From: Taklimakanibacter sp049323275
GTDB lineage: Bacteria > Pseudomonadota > Alphaproteobacteria > Rhizobiales > Aestuariivirgaceae
DNA length: 64,000 bases
Assembly: GCA_049323275.1 (NCBI GenBank)
Contig: JBMOOM010000018.1
Coordinates: forward strand, 1-64,000
Direction of reading: 5' to 3'
Shown here: piece after piece, positions 26,025 through 34,479 of the stretch
Position numbering within the stretch: position 1 is the first letter of the stretch
How the letters are laid out: each line of letters begins with the position of its first letter
Position numbers and translations under genes: made by a program
Notes under the pieces: model-generated
The model's input: only the letters and a program-made list of their open reading frames with translations
Databases searched by the model: none
What the model was told of the DNA's origin: nothing

Positions 26025-26135
26025 GCGCGTGACCGGGGAAAGCGCCTATCGGTTTTCCGACAAGGTCACGCGCCAAATCTAATATCGATCACGTTCGTCA
26101 CTTCAGGCCGTTTAGGGCTGAAGTGACCGTGATCT
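26025..26135. repeat. RIME-like two-palindrome repeat, copy C (inverted)
   Basis: Opposite orientation to the other three. Arms GCGCGTGACC (26025-26034) and GGTCACGCGC (26064-26073) enclose GGTTTTCCG; the second palindrome is GTCACTTCAG (26097-26106) with CTGAAGTGAC (26118-26127). Compared with copy A the paired positions have changed together (T-A to C-G in the long arm, A-T to G-C in the other). It fills part of the 368-bp gap 25999-26366; the rest is the HU leader. Confidence 0.86.
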
Positions 26136-26281
26136 ATCTCTATCTTGCTGTTTTTTTGCCTGAATTCCCTGCTTTTTGCGCTCCGGGGTCCACAACGCGG
26201 GACCGGCTCCCGGCCGGTCTCCACAGGAGGAGGGGGCGAATTCTACCCGCCAAATGGGCGTTTTTGGGCGTGTGCGGCGCA

Positions 26282-26305
26282 AAAACCCTTGAAAATAAGG
26301 GTTTT
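26282..26305 (+). promoter_or_regulatory. Hairpin in the HU 5' region
   Basis: AAAACCCTT (26282-26290) pairs perfectly with AAGGGTTTT (26297-26305), loop GAAAAT. It lies 61 bp upstream of the HU start and could be an attenuator-like hairpin, an operator, or the end of an upstream transcript. Confidence 0.45.
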
Positions 26306-26366
26306 CACGAATCAACGCATGCGCTAGGGCTCGATTCACAGAATTCAGCAAGCAAGGAGCAAATAT

Positions 26367-26666
26367 ATGGCTGATGATAAAGTGAAAGTGGTGACGATTC
26401 CCCTGTCGAAAGTGGCAGCGGAATTGGCCGAGAAGCATGAGATGTCGAAGAAGGCGTCGACGGAATATCTCGGCGCTTTCGTCGACCTCGTCGTCAAGCA
26501 CCTCAAGAAGGGCAACAAGGTGCGCGTGACCGGCCTCGGCATCCTGCAGGTCCGCAAGCGTCCGGCGCGCATGGGCCGCAACCCGGCCACCGGCGAAGCC
26601 ATCAAGATCAAGGCGTCGAAGAAAGTTGCCTTCCGCGCCGCCAAGGAGCTCAAGGAAGCCATCTGA
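26367..26666 (+). CDS. HU-family DNA-binding protein
   Basis: 99 aa basic histone-like protein. IPLSKVAAELAEKHEMSKKASTEYLGAFVDLVVKHLKKGNKVRVTGLG gives the helical dimer body, and LQVRKRPARMGRNPATGEAIKIKASKKVAFRAAKELK the beta-arm, including the conserved RxGRNPxTG tip whose Pro intercalates into DNA. It shapes the nucleoid and may also serve site-specific processes. Longer N-terminus than E. coli HU (extra about 8 residues). AAGGAG Shine-Dalgarno; own terminator; monocistronic. Confidence 0.95.
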   Translation: MADDKVKVVTIPLSKVAAELAEKHEMSKKASTEYLGAFVDLVVKHLKKGNKVRVTGLGILQVRKRPARMGRNPATGEAIKIKASKKVAFRAAKELKEAI

Positions 26667-26687
26667 GCTTTCTACGGTCCCGATCCG

Positions 26688-26721
26688 AAACGGCCTCGTT
26701 TACGCGGGGCCGTTTTCGTTT
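26688..26721 (+). terminator. Rho-independent terminator of the HU gene
   Basis: AAACGGCCTCG (26688-26698) pairs with CGGGGCCGTTT (26705-26715, one G-T pair), followed by a T-rich tract. Confidence 0.85.
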
Positions 26722-26813
26722 TTAGGCTGTCGAGCGTCGCTTATGCTTGCCTAGCTTGTTTGAATGACCCTATGATCCCGGCCAACAATAAATAAAAATT
26801 GGCAAGGTGAGGG

Positions 26814-27746
26814 ATGCTGTTACTGGCTGGCCGACGCCTCGCGTCGATGCTCCTGATCATGATCGTGATCTCGATACTTCTCTTCCTCGCCTTCGAGGGA
26901 GACAAGCTGGCGCTCGCCGCGCGGGTCCTCGGTCAATACTCGCCGATGGAAGGCCGCCTCCAGTGGCTCGAGGATAATGGCTACAACCGGCCGCTGGTGG
27001 TGCGCTATCTCGGCTGGCTGTTCGGCTTCTTCACCGGCGACTGGAATGTCTCGGCCCAATATAACCGGCCGGTGCTGGAGTTCCTGGCCCCGCGCCTCGC
27101 CAACACGGCGATACTGGGCCTGTGCGTCTTCATCATCACGGCGGTCATTTCGCTGATCCTCGGGGTGCTCGCCGGCATCAATGAGGGCGGCCTGCGCGAC
27201 CGCATCATTTCGGTCGTCTCGGTCATCACGACGTCCTTTCCGGAATTCGCCTCGGGCACATTCCTCGTCGCCATCTTCGTGTTCTGGCTCGACTGGTTTC
27301 CGGGCTCATCGTCCTTCACCAACGGCTTCAGCGTGAAGGAACTGGTGCTGCCGGTCACCGTCCTGGTGCTGTTCAACTTCGGCTACTATACCCGCATGAC
27401 CCGCGCCTCCATGGCCGAGGTCATGACCTCGCAATATGTGCGCACCGCCGTGCTCAAGGGTCTTCCCGCCCAGCGCGTCGTCGTCAAGCATGCCTTGCGC
27501 AATGCGCTGATCGCGCCCTTCACCGTCATGATCCTGCAGCTCAACTACCTCTTGTCCGGCATCGTCGTCACCGAGGTGTTCTTCGCCTATGACGGCTTCG
27601 CCAAGGCGATGTACGACGCCGCTCTCTTCGGCGACACCTATGTCGTCTCGGCCTGCGCCATGGTCGCGGTGTTCGTGGCGGTCCTGTCGCAGTTCATCTC
27701 GGATGTGGGCTACACCTATCTCAATCCGCGCATTCGTTTCGCATAA
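26814..27746 (+). CDS. Oligopeptide-type ABC transporter permease (DppB/OppB family)
   Basis: 310 aa, six predicted membrane segments, starting with the typical N-terminal helix RRLASMLLIMIVISILLFLAF. The family's EAA-loop region is YYTRMTRASMAEVMTSQYVRTAVLKGLPAQRVVVKHALRNALI, which contacts the ATPase, and the following PFTVMILQLNYLLSGIVVTEVFF matches the conserved DppB C-terminal half. It forms the inner-membrane channel with the next gene product. First gene of a five-gene uptake operon (two permeases, fused ATPase, amidase, binding protein). Confidence 0.92.
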   Translation: MLLLAGRRLASMLLIMIVISILLFLAFEGDKLALAARVLGQYSPMEGRLQWLEDNGYNRPLVVRYLGWLFGFFTGDWNVSAQYNRPVLEFLAPRLANTAILGLCVFIITAVISLILGVLAGINEGGLRDRIISVVSVITTSFPEFASGTFLVAIFVFWLDWFPGSSSFTNGFSVKELVLPVTVLVLFNFGYYTRMTRASMAEVMTSQYVRTAVLKGLPAQRVVVKHALRNALIAPFTVMILQLNYLLSGIVVTEVFFAYDGFAKAMYDAALFGDTYVVSACAMVAVFVAVLSQFISDVGYTYLNPRIRFA

Positions 27747-27758
27747 GGACCAGAGCCC

Positions 27759-28712
27759 ATGACCGCAACGTCCGTGCCAGCGACAGAAATGCCCAAGCGG
27801 CGCCCCGTCCTCCTGCGCATGCTGAGATCGATCGCTTTGCTGCGCGAATCCTATGTCGGCATGTTCGGCGCGTTCCTGGTGCTGTTCTGGATCGTCCTCG
27901 CGCTGGGCGCCGATCTCCTGCCGCTGCGCGATCCCCTGGCGCAGTCCGCTCCCGACCTGTTGAAACCGGCGCTGTCGGCCGCCCCCGACGGCGGCACCTA
28001 CTGGCTCGGCACCGACGACAAGGGGCGCGACATCCTCTCGCGCCTCATCTACGGCTCGCGACTGGTGCTGTTCTGGTCGATTCTGGCGACCGCCGTCGCC
28101 TATGCGGTGGGCATGCTGCTCGGCGTCATGGCCGGCTATCGCGGCGGCTGGTGGGACGAGATCATCTCCTTCATCGGCAACGTGTTCCTCTCCTTTCCGC
28201 CGATGGTCCTTTTCCTCGTCATCCTCACCAATTTCGGTCCGATTTCCCCCCTGGGACAGCATCTAGCCAGCCTCGGCATCGGCAGCACCGCGGTTTCGGG
28301 CGTCATCATCATCGTCGCCATCACCTTCGGCACGGCGCCGCAAGTGGCGCGCATCGTGCGCGGCCTGGTGCTCGACCTGAAGACGCGCGACTATGTCGCC
28401 GCCGCCGAGGTGCGCGGCGAGACGCCCTTCTATATCATGCTGGTCGAGCTTCTGCCCAATGCGCGCGGCCCCCTGATCGTCGATGCCTGCCTGAGGCTCG
28501 GCTATGTGATCATCGCCATCGCGGTGCTCGGCTTCCTCAGCCTCGGCCTGCCGCCGCCCGAACCCGACTGGGGCAAGATGATCGCCGAGGTGCGCGGCTT
28601 CGGCGCCATGGCGAGCAATGCGATGATCTGGCCGGCCATGGCCATCTCGTCCCTGGTGCTGGGCCTCAATCTCCTGGCCGACGCCTTGCGCGAAATCTCA
28701 CTGCGTGACTGA
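27759..28712 (+). CDS. Oligopeptide-type ABC transporter permease (DppC/OppC family)
   Basis: 317 aa. After a cytoplasmic N-terminus, the first helix YVGMFGAFLVLFWIVLALGADLL, the DppC hallmark WLGTDDKGRDILSRLIYGSR, helices in the middle (AYAVGMLLGVMAGYRGG), and the EAA loop VARIVRGLVLDLKTRDYVAAAEVRGETPFYIML with NARGPLIVDACLRLGYVIIAIAVLGFLSLG. Starts 12 bp after the DppB-like gene. It pairs with that permease as a heterodimer. Confidence 0.92.
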   Translation: MTATSVPATEMPKRRPVLLRMLRSIALLRESYVGMFGAFLVLFWIVLALGADLLPLRDPLAQSAPDLLKPALSAAPDGGTYWLGTDDKGRDILSRLIYGSRLVLFWSILATAVAYAVGMLLGVMAGYRGGWWDEIISFIGNVFLSFPPMVLFLVILTNFGPISPLGQHLASLGIGSTAVSGVIIIVAITFGTAPQVARIVRGLVLDLKTRDYVAAAEVRGETPFYIMLVELLPNARGPLIVDACLRLGYVIIAIAVLGFLSLGLPPPEPDWGKMIAEVRGFGAMASNAMIWPAMAISSLVLGLNLLADALREISLRD

Positions 28713-28725
28713 GAGGACGATGACG

Positions 28726-30828
28726 ATGAATGCGACGCAGACACCGGTCCTCGAATGCAAGAACGTCTCGATCTCCTATTTCACGCGCGCCGGCGCCATT
28801 CCCGCGGTCTATGACTTCAACCTGACCGTGATGCCGGGTGAGGCGGTCGGCATCGTCGGCGAATCGGGCTGCGGCAAGTCGACGGTGGCGCTCGCCATCA
28901 TGCAGTATATGGGCCGCAACGGCGCCATCACCGGCGGCGAGATCAAGTTCATGGGGCGCGACATGCGGACCATGTCGCAGGAGGAGCTGCGCAAGATCCG
29001 CGGCTCGCAGATCTCGATGGTCTATCAGGAGCCGATGGCCTCGCTCAACCCGTCGCTCCTCATCCGCACCCAGCTCACCGAGGTCCTGGTGATCCACGAG
29101 GGCATCAGTGAGGACGCCGCCTATAAGCGCGCCGTCGAAGTGCTCGACGCGGTGCGCCTGCCCGACCCGAACCGCATCATGAACTCCTATCCGCATCAGC
29201 TGTCGGGCGGCCAGCAGCAGCGCGTCGTCATCGCCATGGCGCTGCTCTCCAATCCGAAGCTGCTGCTCCTCGACGAGCCCACCACGGCGCTCGACGTGAC
29301 GGTGGAGGCGGGCGTCGTCGAGCTCATCAAGGACATCTCGAAACGCTTCGGGACGTCGATGATCTATATCTCGCACAATCTCGGCCTCATCCTCGAGACC
29401 TGCGACCGCATCTGCGTCATGTATTCGGGTCAGGCCGTCGAGGTCGGCAATGTCCGGCAGGTCTTCGACCATATGCGCCACCCCTATACGCGCGGGCTGT
29501 TCTCGTCGATCCCACTGCCGGGCGCCGATCGTTTCGCGCATCCCCTGGTTCCCATCCGCGGACAATTGCCGCTGCCGCGCGACCGGCCGAAAGGCTGCAC
29601 CTTCGGACCGCGCTGCGATTTCTTCGAGGCCGGGCGCTGCGACAAGCCGATCGCCATGCTCGACATCCAGGGCGATGCGGGCCATCAGGCGCGCTGTGTG
29701 CGTTATGACGAGATCGACTGGAAGCGCTATCGGCCCAGGGGCCTGGAAGCCGAGCCGATCGAGCCCGGGCCGCCGGTGCTGCAGATCAGGAACATGAAGA
29801 AATACTACGAGATCCGCGACAATTCGATCGCGGCGCTGATCTCGGGAACCAAGTCGCGTTTTGTCAAGGCCAATGAGAAGATCGACTTCGAGGCGCGCGA
29901 GGGTGAGACCGTCGCCATTGTCGGCGAATCGGGCTGCGGCAAAAGCACTTTCGCCAAGGTGCTCATGGGCCTCGAGGAATCGAGCGGCGGCGAGGTGCTG
30001 GTGAACGGCCTCGAAGTCGGCAACCTGCCCGTCCGCAAGCGCCCGGCCGGCCTCATATCGAGCCTGCAGATCGTCTTCCAGAATCCCTTCGAGACGCTCA
30101 ATCCGAGCCATTCGGTGGGCTCGCAGATCGCCCGTGTCCTGCGCAAATTCGGCGTCGCCAAGGACCGCGACGAGGCCGAGCGCAAGACCTATGAGCTGCT
30201 CGACCTGGTCAAGCTGCCGCGCGAATTCGCCGAACGCAAGCCGCGCCAGCTGTCGGGCGGCCAGAAGCAGCGCATCGGCATCGCCCGCGCTTTCGGCGGC
30301 GACGCGGCGGTGGTCGTCGCCGACGAGCCCGTCTCGGCGCTCGACGTCTCGGTGCAGGCGGCGGTGACCGGACTCCTCACCGACATCCAGCGCAAGAAGC
30401 GCACGACGCTGGTCTTCATCAGCCACGACCTTTCGGTGGTACGTTATCTCGCCGACCGTATCGTGGTGATGTATCTCGGCCAGATCATGGAACAGGGAAC
30501 GACGGACGAGGTCTTCTCGCCGCCCTATCATCCCTATACCGAGGCGCTGCTGTCGGCCGTGCCCATCGCCGACACGTCGGTCACCAAAAAGCACATCGTG
30601 CTCAAGGGCGAGTTGCCCTCGCCGATGAACCCGCCCTCGGGCTGCCCGTTCCAGACCCGTTGCCCGCGCAAGATCGGCGCCATCTGCGAGACTGAAGTGC
30701 CGCCCACCAAGGACATGGGCAACGGCCACATGATCATGTGCCACCTGCCCGACGAGGTCCTGCGCGCCATGGAGCCGGTGATCAAGGTCGGCCGCCACGA
30801 AACCGAAGAAAGCAACATCGCCCACTAA
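28726..30828 (+). CDS. Fused two-domain ABC transporter ATPase (DppD-DppF type)
   Basis: 700 aa from the ATG at 28726 (AGAGGA 8 nt upstream); a GTG at 28705 would overlap the permease. Two complete nucleotide-binding domains in one chain: Walker A GESGCGKST near residues 45-53 and again near 400, signatures HQLSGGQQQRV and RQLSGGQKQRI, Walker B LLLLDEPTTALD and VVVADEPVSALD, and His-loops ISHNLGL and ISHDLSV. Each half ends with the oligopeptide-family Cys-rich tail (GCTFGPRCDFFEAGRC; GCPFQTRCPRKIGAIC), which can bind an iron-sulfur cluster in some members. It powers the two adjacent permeases. Confidence 0.94.
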   Translation: MNATQTPVLECKNVSISYFTRAGAIPAVYDFNLTVMPGEAVGIVGESGCGKSTVALAIMQYMGRNGAITGGEIKFMGRDMRTMSQEELRKIRGSQISMVYQEPMASLNPSLLIRTQLTEVLVIHEGISEDAAYKRAVEVLDAVRLPDPNRIMNSYPHQLSGGQQQRVVIAMALLSNPKLLLLDEPTTALDVTVEAGVVELIKDISKRFGTSMIYISHNLGLILETCDRICVMYSGQAVEVGNVRQVFDHMRHPYTRGLFSSIPLPGADRFAHPLVPIRGQLPLPRDRPKGCTFGPRCDFFEAGRCDKPIAMLDIQGDAGHQARCVRYDEIDWKRYRPRGLEAEPIEPGPPVLQIRNMKKYYEIRDNSIAALISGTKSRFVKANEKIDFEAREGETVAIVGESGCGKSTFAKVLMGLEESSGGEVLVNGLEVGNLPVRKRPAGLISSLQIVFQNPFETLNPSHSVGSQIARVLRKFGVAKDRDEAERKTYELLDLVKLPREFAERKPRQLSGGQKQRIGIARAFGGDAAVVVADEPVSALDVSVQAAVTGLLTDIQRKKRTTLVFISHDLSVVRYLADRIVVMYLGQIMEQGTTDEVFSPPYHPYTEALLSAVPIADTSVTKKHIVLKGELPSPMNPPSGCPFQTRCPRKIGAICETEVPPTKDMGNGHMIMCHLPDEVLRAMEPVIKVGRHETEESNIAH

Positions 30829-30830
30829 GC

Positions 30831-32288
30831 ATGCCCCTCCCCTTGCATCTCAGATCCGCCCTCGAGCAGGCCCGCCTCCTGCGCGCCCGCAAAATCGGCG
30901 CCCGCGAGCTTCTCGATCTCGCTTGGGGCCAGGTCGAGAAACTCAATACGTCGCTCAACGCGGTGATCGTCAGCGACATCGTGCGGGCCCGCAAGGCCGC
31001 CGCGGCCTCGGACCGTCGCCTCAAGGCGGGCGAGCCCAAAGGCGTCTTCGACGGCGTGCCGATGACCATCAAGGAGAGCTTCGACTGGACCGGCACGCCG
31101 ACGAGCTGGGGCGATCCGCGCTTCGCCGGCAATGTCGCCAAATCCGACGCCGTGGCGCTCACCCGGCTGACCGATCAGGGCGCCGTCATCTTCGGCAAGA
31201 CCAATGTGCCGCTGATGCTCGCCGACTGGCAGAGCTTCAATGCCATCTACGGCACGACCAACAATCCGTGGGACGAGACACGCTCACCGGGCGGTTCCTC
31301 CGGCGGTTCGGCGGTGGCGCTCGCCACCGGCATGAGCGCCCTCGAGGTCGGCTCCGACATAGGCGCCTCGATCCGCAACCCGGCTCATTATTGCGGCGTC
31401 TACGGCCACAAGCCCACCTACGGCATCGTGCCGATGCGCGGCCAGTTCCTTCCCGGCATCGTGACGCCGAGCGACATTTCCGTGGCCGGCCCGATGGCGC
31501 GCAGCGCGCGTGACCTGACCGCCATGCTCAAGCTTCTGGCGGGCCCCGACGGCGTCGAGGCGGAAGCCCTCCGGCTCAGGCTGCCGGCGGCGCCGCAGAA
31601 GTCGTTCAAGGATTTTCGCGTCGCGGTGATGGCGAGCGATCCGGTGAGCGAGGTCGACCAGCCGGTGCAGGATCTGGTCGGGAAACTCGCCGGGTTCCTG
31701 TCAAAAAGAGTGAAGCGCCTGTCGCTGACGGCGCGGCCCGATTTCTCGACCCGCGAGGCCATGGACGTCTATATCCAGCTGCTGCGCTCGGCGACGAGCC
31801 GCCGGCAGAGCGATGCCGACTTCGCCTCCAACCGCGCGCTGGCCGACGGTTTCGCGGCGAACGACTCCAGCTATTTCGCCCAGATGACCCGCGCCTATGT
31901 CCTGCCGCACCGGTCCTGGCTCATGGCCAATGAGCGGCGCCACCAGATGCGCCTCCTCTGGAACCGCTTCTTCGCCGACTGGGACGTGCTCATCTGCCCG
32001 GCGGCGGCCTCGGCCGCCTTCCCGCACGACCAGAAGGGTGAGCGCCACGAGCGGACGATCGCGGTGAACGGGCGGCGGGTCCCGACCACCGACCAGCTGT
32101 TCTGGGCCGGCTATTCGGGCGGCTTCTACCTGCCCTCGACCGTCGCCCCGATGGGACTGACCCCGCAGGGCCTGCCGGCCGGGATCCAGATCATCACGAG
32201 ACAATTCGGCGACCTGACCGCGCTGCGCTTTGCCGAACTCCTGGAACAGGAATATTGCGGTTTCGTGCCGCCGCCGGGTGCTCAGTAG
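30831..32288 (+). CDS. Amidase (amidase signature family)
   Basis: 485 aa, starting at the ATG 2 bp after the ATPase stop. Catalytic Ser-cisSer-Lys triad visible: Lys81 in MTIKESFDW, the Gly/Ser loop RSPGGSSGGSAVAL (cis-Ser about 156-157), and nucleophile Ser180 in SDIGASIRNPA. Amidase signature enzymes hydrolyse amides to acids and ammonia. Its position inside a peptide-type uptake operon, between ATPase and binding-protein genes, suggests that the imported compound carries an amide bond. Exact substrate unknown. Confidence 0.92.
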   Translation: MPLPLHLRSALEQARLLRARKIGARELLDLAWGQVEKLNTSLNAVIVSDIVRARKAAAASDRRLKAGEPKGVFDGVPMTIKESFDWTGTPTSWGDPRFAGNVAKSDAVALTRLTDQGAVIFGKTNVPLMLADWQSFNAIYGTTNNPWDETRSPGGSSGGSAVALATGMSALEVGSDIGASIRNPAHYCGVYGHKPTYGIVPMRGQFLPGIVTPSDISVAGPMARSARDLTAMLKLLAGPDGVEAEALRLRLPAAPQKSFKDFRVAVMASDPVSEVDQPVQDLVGKLAGFLSKRVKRLSLTARPDFSTREAMDVYIQLLRSATSRRQSDADFASNRALADGFAANDSSYFAQMTRAYVLPHRSWLMANERRHQMRLLWNRFFADWDVLICPAAASAAFPHDQKGERHERTIAVNGRRVPTTDQLFWAGYSGGFYLPSTVAPMGLTPQGLPAGIQIITRQFGDLTALRFAELLEQEYCGFVPPPGAQ

Positions 32289-32470
32289 ACGGAAATGTGC
32301 AACCGCCCTCCCGTCTGGGGCGTAAATTCCATTCACCATTTGCGAATTCGACTGGCGGTGATAGGCTTCTCGAGGGCACGAATGGCTCACATAATCGACG
32401 TCCGATCCAACGGGACGCCACGTTCATCTTTTGCAAGGAACCCCCGTTACGGGAGGGAGGAAGAGGACAA

Positions 32471-34144
32471 ATGTCAGACAAAGAGCACATCTGGATTCCG
32501 AAGCTCAAGCAGCAGCTCTCCGACAAGAAAATCGACCGGCGCGAATTCGTTCGCTATGCCAGCCTGCTCGGCATGTCGTCGGGCGCGGCCTATATGTGGG
32601 CCGGCAAGATCACCGGCCAGCCGCTGGCGCCGCCGGCGATGGCGCAGGACCTGCCGAAGGGCGGCGTCCTCAAGATCGCCCAGCGTATCCCCAAGGTCGA
32701 CAACCCGCATACTTTCTCCTGGGTCTACGACTCGAATGTGGTCCGCCAGGTCTGCGGCTATCTCACCCGCACCGGCGTCGACAACGTCACCCGCCCGCAT
32801 CTGTGCGAAAAATGGGAAGCCTCGGAAGACCTCAAGACCTGGACGCTCCACATCAAGAAGGACGCCAAGTGGCATAAGGGCGAGGATTTCACCGCCGAGC
32901 ATGCGGCGTGGAACATCAAGCACTGCCTCGACCCGAAGGTCGGCTCCTCGGTCGTCGGCCTGATGAAGGGCTACATGCTGAAGGATGTTGATACCGGCAC
33001 CAAGGACGACAAGGGCAATGCGGTGATGACCACCGAATTGTGGGACGCCAATGCGATCGAGATCAAGGACCCCAAGACACTCGTCCTCAATCTCGCGCAG
33101 GCACAGGTCGCGGTGCCCGAGCATCTCTTCCACTATCCCTTCCTGATGCTCGACCCGGCCGAGAACGGCGCCTTCGCCGCGGGCTCGAACGGCACCGAGT
33201 CCTTCGAGCTGGTGGAGCTGGAAGTCTCGCGCAAGGCGGTGTTCAAGCGCCGTCCTGACGCGCCGGGCTATCTCGATGAACTGCATTTCATCGATTTGGG
33301 CGACAATCCGACGGCGGTGGCCGGCGCCCTCGCCTCCAAGCAGGTCGATGGCATCTATCAGGGCAATATCGAGCAGTTCGACCTCTATAAGGGCATGCCG
33401 CATGTCGACATCCACCAGGTCGTGACGGCCCAGACGGGCGTCGCCCGCATGCAGATGACGCAGAAGCCCTTCGACGATCCGAAAGTGCGCAAGGCCATCC
33501 GCCTCGCCACCGATCCGGCGAAGTGCCTGCAGATCGCGCATAAGGGGGTGGGCGAAGCGGCCGAGCATCATCACGTGTGCTCTGTGCATCCCGACTATAA
33601 GAAGATCGAGCCGCTCGGCTACAAGCCCGAAGAGGCGAAGAAGCTCCTGGCGGAGGCGGGCCATCCGGACGGCATCGACATCGAGATATTCTGCAAGCCC
33701 GATCCGTCCTGGGAACAGGCGGCGGTCGAGGCGATGGCGGAACAATGGAAGGCCGGCAATATCCGCGCCAAGATCAATGTCCTGCCGTCGGCTAAATTCT
33801 GGGAAGTGTGGACGGAAGTGCCGTTCGGCTTCACCGAGTGGACTCACCGTCCGCTCGGCTTCATGGTGCTGGCCCTCGCCTACCGCACAGGCGTGCCGTG
33901 GAACGAGTCGCGCTATTCGAACAAGCAGTTCGACGAATTGTTGAGCAAGGCCGAAGGCACGCTCGACGTCGACAAGCGCCGCGAGATCCTGGGCGAGCTG
34001 GAAGCGATCATGCTGGAGGACGGACCGATCACCCAGCCGCTCTGGCGCTCAGTCTATGCCGCCTATGACAAGCGGGTTCAGGGCTTCGAGATCCACCCGA
34101 CGCTTTACATCTTCGGCGAGCAGCTGGCCATCAAGCCGGCGTAG
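32471..34144 (+). CDS. Peptide-type ABC transporter substrate-binding protein (SBP family 5)
   Basis: 557 aa from the ATG at 32471 (GGAGGAAGAGG just upstream). Tat-type signal: DRREFVRYASLLGMSSGAAYMW...PPAMAQ. Mature protein has the family-5 pattern VRQVCGYLTRTG, LCEKWEASEDLKTWTLHIKKDAKWHKGEDFTAEH, ARMQMTQKPFDDPKVRKAIRLATD, and GYKPEEAKKLLAEAGHPDGIDI. Captures the ligand in the periplasm for the upstream permeases. The 182-bp gap before it may hold its own promoter, which would allow more binding protein than transporter. Terminator follows. Confidence 0.94.
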   Translation: MSDKEHIWIPKLKQQLSDKKIDRREFVRYASLLGMSSGAAYMWAGKITGQPLAPPAMAQDLPKGGVLKIAQRIPKVDNPHTFSWVYDSNVVRQVCGYLTRTGVDNVTRPHLCEKWEASEDLKTWTLHIKKDAKWHKGEDFTAEHAAWNIKHCLDPKVGSSVVGLMKGYMLKDVDTGTKDDKGNAVMTTELWDANAIEIKDPKTLVLNLAQAQVAVPEHLFHYPFLMLDPAENGAFAAGSNGTESFELVELEVSRKAVFKRRPDAPGYLDELHFIDLGDNPTAVAGALASKQVDGIYQGNIEQFDLYKGMPHVDIHQVVTAQTGVARMQMTQKPFDDPKVRKAIRLATDPAKCLQIAHKGVGEAAEHHHVCSVHPDYKKIEPLGYKPEEAKKLLAEAGHPDGIDIEIFCKPDPSWEQAAVEAMAEQWKAGNIRAKINVLPSAKFWEVWTEVPFGFTEWTHRPLGFMVLALAYRTGVPWNESRYSNKQFDELLSKAEGTLDVDKRREILGELEAIMLEDGPITQPLWRSVYAAYDKRVQGFEIHPTLYIFGEQLAIKPA

Positions 34145-34479
34145 CCGGCTGCTCAGTGTGCTTCGCAGCGGGGGGAGAAGCCCTACGGTTTCTCCCCCCG
34201 CCTTTTCGAGCCGTGGCGGGAATTCGCAGCCGTCCCCGCCGCCCCGATGATCAGACAAGATTGAGATGGAACCTGCGCCGGGCTCGCGGGTTTGGCGCTC
34301 ATGTCGTCGTGACTTTCATACGAAGCCCGGCGCAGCCCGCATGCCGTAGAGCACCAGGACACGCCGTGGGCATCCTATTTTCGCCAGGAGTGGACTGAGC
34401 CCTGTCTCGGGCGCTCACGCATGCCGGGATCGACGCGAGAGCCAGCTCTCGCCCACCGAATCTTCTTGTCGGGCGACAA
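34145..34479. other. 335-bp non-coding region after the binding-protein gene
   Basis: Contains the operon terminator at 34169-34206; the remainder has no convincing gene. An 80-codon frame at 34156-34398 is compositional only. The region downstream of the terminator is slightly lower in GC and probably contains the promoter of the ABC exporter. Confidence 0.5.
34169..34206 (+). terminator. Intrinsic terminator of the ABC uptake operon
   Basis: Stem CGGGGGGAGAA (34169-34179) / TTCTCCCCCCG (34190-34200), 10-nt loop, followed by CCTTTTC. Confidence 0.8.

Noticed and set aside
26282..26305. HU leader hairpin as a definite rho-independent terminator
   Set aside because: The stem is only 9 bp, AT-rich and followed by CACGA rather than a U-tract; left as an undefined regulatory hairpin.
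28666..30825. 719-codon open frame antisense to the fused ABC ATPase gene
   Set aside because: Typical GC-rich antisense shadow; the plus-strand frame has complete double ATPase motifs, and the antisense product is low-complexity Arg/Ala/Asp/Gly-rich with no family resemblance.
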